From Atopobiaceae bacterium (GTDB taxonomy: Bacteria; Actinomycetota; Coriobacteriia; Coriobacteriales; Atopobiaceae), in NCBI GenBank assembly GCA_022483015.1, contig JAKVOB010000001.1, forward strand, positions 1,140,902 through 1,204,901: DNA of 64,000 nucleotides, given 5' to 3'. The position numbers were made by a program, and so were the translations under genes. Positions within the stretch are counted from its first letter, which is position 1. Each line of letters opens with the position of its first letter. Below the pieces are notes generated by a model. It was not told the DNA's origin. It ran no database searches and worked only from the letters and a program-made list of their open reading frames with translations. Shown here piece by piece: positions 61,292 through 64,000 of this stretch.

Positions 61292-63244
61292 CTACTCCAG
61301 CTCGAACGCGCCGGTATAGAGCTGGTAGTACGTGCCCTTCTGGGCGAGGAGCTCGTCGTGGGTGCCACGCTCGATGATCCGGCCGTGGTCGAGCACGATG
61401 ATCACGTCGGCATCGCGTACGGTCGAGAGGCGGTGGGCGATGACGAAGGTGGTGCGTCCCTTCATGAGGGCGTCCATCCCCTGCTGCACGATCTTCTCGG
61501 TACGCGTGTCGATGGAGCTCGTGGCCTCGTCGAGGATCATGACGGGCGGGTCGGCCACAGCGGCACGGGCGATGGAGACGAGCTGGCGCTGGCCCTGGGA
61601 AAGCTGGGTCCCGTTGTCGGTGAGGAGGGTGTCATAGCCCTCGGGCAGGCGCTCGATGAAGCCGTTGGCGCCGGCCAGGCGGGCCGCCTCACGGCATTCG
61701 TCGTCGGTGGCGTCGAGTCTTCCGTAGCGGATGTTGTCCATCACGCTGCCATAGAACAGGTTGGTGTCCTGGAGCACCATGCCGAGCGAGTGGCGCAGGT
61801 CGTCCTTGCGGATCTTGTTGATGTTGATGCCGTCGTAGCGGATCTTGCCGTCCTCGATGTCATAGAAGCGGTTGAGGAGGTTGGTGATCGTGGTCTTGCC
61901 GGCACCGGTGGCCCCGACGAAGGCGACCTTCTGGCCGGGCTTGGCGAACAGCGACACGTCGTGGAGCACCACATGTCCCGGCTCGTAGCCGAAGTCGACC
62001 TCGTTCATGCGGACGTCGCCGGCGAGCAGGGTGTAGGTCGTGGTGCCGTCGTGGTGGGGATGCTTCCAGGCCCACATGTTGGTGCGCTCGGGGCACTCGG
62101 TGAGCGCACCGCCCTCGAGCTTGGCGTTGACCAGTGTGACGTAGCCGTCGTCGACCTCGGGCTCCTCGTCGATGAGCTCGAAGATGCGCTCGGCGCCAGC
62201 GATGCCCATGACCACGGCGTTGATCTGCTGGGAGACCTGGCCGATCTGGCCGGCGAACTGCTTGGTGATGTTGAGGAACGGCACGGCCACGGCGATGGTG
62301 AGCGCCATCCCCGAGATGGACAGGTTGGGCGTGCCCATGAGGATGAAGATGCCACCAGCCACGGCCACGCACACGTACAGGACGTTGCCCATGTTCATGA
62401 GGACGGGGCCCAGGATGTTGGTGTAGGTGTTGGCCTTGCGTGCATCCTCGTAGAGGGCGTCGTTCACGCGGTCGAAGGCAGCCTCGCTCTCGCCCTCGTG
62501 GCAGAAGACCTTGATGACCTTCTCGCCGGCCATGGCCTCCTCGGCGAAGCCCTCGGTGGCGCCCAGGGTCTTCTGCTGGCGCAGGAAGAAGTGGGCGCTC
62601 TTGCCGCCGAGGTACTTGGTGAGCACGACCAACAGGCTGACGCCGGCCAGCACGACCAGGGCCATCCACAGGCTGAACCAGAACATGATGAACAGGTCGA
62701 CGCAGATGACGATGCCGGTCACGAACAGCTGCGGCAGCGACTGCGAGATCATCTGGCGCAGGGTGTCGATGTCGTTGGTGTAATGGCTCATGACGTCGCC
62801 GTGGAAGTGCGTGTCGAAGTAGCGGACCGGCAGGGCCTCCATGCGGTCGAACATCATCTCGCGGAACTTCTCGAGGCTGCCCTGGGTGACGGTGGCCATG
62901 AGGCGGTTCCAGACGAAGATCGACACGAGCGAGACGCCATAGAGGGCGGCGAGGATGATGACGAGCTGGGCCATGGGCTCGGCGATCCGCGCCCAGTCGC
63001 CGTCGCGCCAGACGTCGCCCACGAGGGAGAGCGCCTTCTGCATGAAGACGGAGGGGATGGCGCTGATCACGGCGTTCAGGATGATGCAGACGATGATGAT
63101 GGGCAGGAGCTTGGGATAGAACGAGAACAGCGTGCGGATGATGCGGCCCACGACGTGCGACTTCGAGGGTGCGGCCTGCGCGGGCGCGCTGGGGTTGGCG
63201 ATGTCGCCGGCCATGTCGGGGGTGCGCTTGGACGTCTCTGCCAT
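61292..63244 (-). CDS. ABC exporter half with catalytic-site NBD (TM288-like)
   Basis: 650 residues: membrane domain (about 30-345, six helices) then ATPase. Walker A GATGAGKTTI, signature LSQGQRQLVSIARA, Walker B VMILDEATSSID with the catalytic Glu, switch IAHRLSTV. A ~40-residue insertion (CPERTNMWAWKHPHHDGTTTYT) before the ATPase is typical of this subtype. With the upstream partner it forms a heterodimeric exporter of drugs, lipids or peptides. ATG 63244 is preferred over GTG 63253, which would overlap the partner. Last gene of the pair. Confidence 0.9.
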   Translation of the reverse strand: MAETSKRTPDMAGDIANPSAPAQAAPSKSHVVGRIIRTLFSFYPKLLPIIIVCIILNAVISAIPSVFMQKALSLVGDVWRDGDWARIAEPMAQLVIILAALYGVSLVSIFVWNRLMATVTQGSLEKFREMMFDRMEALPVRYFDTHFHGDVMSHYTNDIDTLRQMISQSLPQLFVTGIVICVDLFIMFWFSLWMALVVLAGVSLLVVLTKYLGGKSAHFFLRQQKTLGATEGFAEEAMAGEKVIKVFCHEGESEAAFDRVNDALYEDARKANTYTNILGPVLMNMGNVLYVCVAVAGGIFILMGTPNLSISGMALTIAVAVPFLNITKQFAGQIGQVSQQINAVVMGIAGAERIFELIDEEPEVDDGYVTLVNAKLEGGALTECPERTNMWAWKHPHHDGTTTYTLLAGDVRMNEVDFGYEPGHVVLHDVSLFAKPGQKVAFVGATGAGKTTITNLLNRFYDIEDGKIRYDGININKIRKDDLRHSLGMVLQDTNLFYGSVMDNIRYGRLDATDDECREAARLAGANGFIERLPEGYDTLLTDNGTQLSQGQRQLVSIARAAVADPPVMILDEATSSIDTRTEKIVQQGMDALMKGRTTFVIAHRLSTVRDADVIIVLDHGRIIERGTHDELLAQKGTYYQLYTGAFELE

Positions 63245-63245
63245 G

Positions 63246-64000
63246 TCACTCACCGTCCCTTCCTGAGGTGGCAGGTATCTGGGCCGTGCCGTCCTTCTCG
63301 TCAGCGGACTGCTTGTTCTGCGAGAGGTACGTCTCGCGGTAGATGTCCGAGGTCTGCATGAGCTGGTCGTGCGTGCCCACGGCCGAGATGGCGCCGTCGT
63401 CCATCACGACGATGCGGTCGGCGTCCTCCACCGAGGCCGTGCGCTGGGCGATGATGACCTTGGTGGTGCTGGGGATGAAGTCCTTGAACCCGTCGCGGAT
63501 GAGGGCGTCGGTCTTGGTGTCCACGGCGCTCGTGGAGTCGTCCAGGATGATGACCTTGGGGTTCTTGAGAAGGGCACGTGCGATGCAGAGGCGCTGCTTC
63601 TGGCCGCCCGAGACGTTGGTGCCGCCCTGCTCGATGTAGGTGTCGTACTTGTCGGGGAAGCCCTGGACGAACTCGTCGGCCTGGGCCAGGCGTGTCGCGG
63701 CCTCGACCTCGTCGTCGGTGGCGTCGAGGTCGCCCCAGCGCAGGTTCTCGGCGATGGTCCCCGAGAAGAGCACGTTCTTCTGGAGCACGACGGCGACCTG
63801 GTTGCGCAGGGTGTCGAGGTCATAGTCACGCACGTCGTGGCCGCCCACGCGCACGGTGCCCTCGGTGACGTCATAGAGGCGGCTGATGAGCTGGATGAGG
63901 GTCGACTTGGACGAGCCGGTGCCGCCGACGATGCCGATGGTCTCGCCGCTCCTGATGTGGAGGTCGATGTCCGAGAGGGCCATGCGCTCGGCGCTCTTGG
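63246..64000 (-). CDS. ABC exporter half with degenerate NBD, N terminus outside window
   Basis: Only the ATPase domain and its lead-in are in the window; the frame stays open to base 64000, so the membrane domain lies beyond. Walker A GGTGSSKSTLIQ, signature NVSGGQKQRLCIARA, Walker B VIILDDSTSAVD: the catalytic Glu is Asp, as in the non-catalytic half of TM287/288, BmrC/D and LmrC/D exporters. Ends one base before the partner's ATG. The pair is thus a typical asymmetric heterodimer. Confidence 0.9.
   Translation of the reverse strand, partial: KSAERMALSDIDLHIRSGETIGIVGGTGSSKSTLIQLISRLYDVTEGTVRVGGHDVRDYDLDTLRNQVAVVLQKNVLFSGTIAENLRWGDLDATDDEVEAATRLAQADEFVQGFPDKYDTYIEQGGTNVSGGQKQRLCIARALLKNPKVIILDDSTSAVDTKTDALIRDGFKDFIPSTTKVIIAQRTASVEDADRIVVMDDGAISAVGTHDQLMQTSDIYRETYLSQNKQSADEKDGTAQIPATSGRDGE

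Noticed and set aside
61187-63361. Plus-strand frame of about 720 codons opposite the ABC exporter
   Set aside because: Antisense of a real ABC gene with intact Walker motifs on the other strand.

Overview
The window is a densely coded, high-GC (roughly two-thirds G+C) chromosomal segment with 47 recognisable protein genes on both strands. I see no tRNA, rRNA, CRISPR array or intact insertion sequence. Gene content points to an anaerobic or aerotolerant actinobacterium of the Coriobacteriia (Olsenella/Atopobium-like). Supporting signs are desulfoferrodoxin, a two-gene Suf-like iron-sulfur scaffold, formate-tetrahydrofolate ligase, AddAB with a cluster-bearing AddB, a CopA/CsoR copper module with a classic Actinobacteria/Firmicutes operator, and near-uniform G/C third codon positions. 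The taxonomic placement is inference from gene content, not from a marker search.

Layout. 1-5 kb: end of a FucI-like sugar isomerase, a PgcA-type phosphohexomutase, a membrane-anchored C39-like protease, a GtrA protein and a holin-4-type membrane protein. 5.5-14.4 kb: a TrpR/YerC-like regulator, addB-addA (double-strand break repair), a DHA2 drug exporter. 14.6-25.3 kb: dnaE, desulfoferrodoxin, a frameshifted NAD synthetase relative with lost active sites, ruvCAB, a small unknown gene and fhs. 25.4-32.1 kb: two near-identical cold-shock genes bracketing a lipid glycosyltransferase/acyltransferase pair, an EamA transporter, a HAD phosphatase and sufCB. 32.2-38.8 kb: GH3 glycosidase, M20 dipeptidase, and an 864-residue TPR-like membrane protein of unknown function. 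38.8-40.8 kb: an orphan DUF559-like gene sitting between two identical 119-bp direct repeats. 40.7-47.9 kb: two metal-efflux modules (ArsR/ZntA for Zn/Cd; CsoR/CopA for Cu) around a ThrE-type exporter. 48-64 kb: an O-acyltransferase with two SGNH domains, serC-serA-DUF1015, a HAD phosphatase, a phasin-like/UbiB pair, an AraC regulator divergent from an MFS-PHP phosphatase operon, a small acidic protein, and a heterodimeric ABC exporter cut by the right edge.

How the parts work together. Metal and redox homeostasis dominate: Zn/Cd sensing and export, Cu sensing and export, superoxide reduction and Fe-S assembly, with recognisable operators in front of arsR and csoR and a candidate palindrome in front of the desulfoferrodoxin gene. 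DNA maintenance (dnaE, addBA, ruvCAB) forms a second theme.

Most unusual signals: (i) the 119-bp repeats around a DUF559-like gene, which belong to a wider set of intergenic palindromes sharing a CTCGGCA core at 25.8, 39.0, 40.5 and 61.0 kb; (ii) the NadE-like protein that has lost the glutaminase triad and the synthetase P-loop and also carries a +1 frameshift; (iii) copA fused in frame to a CopZ-like domain that keeps its own ribosome-binding site and ATG; (iv) an OafA-type acyltransferase with tandem SGNH modules; (v) paralogous csp genes sharing a multi-hairpin 5' leader.
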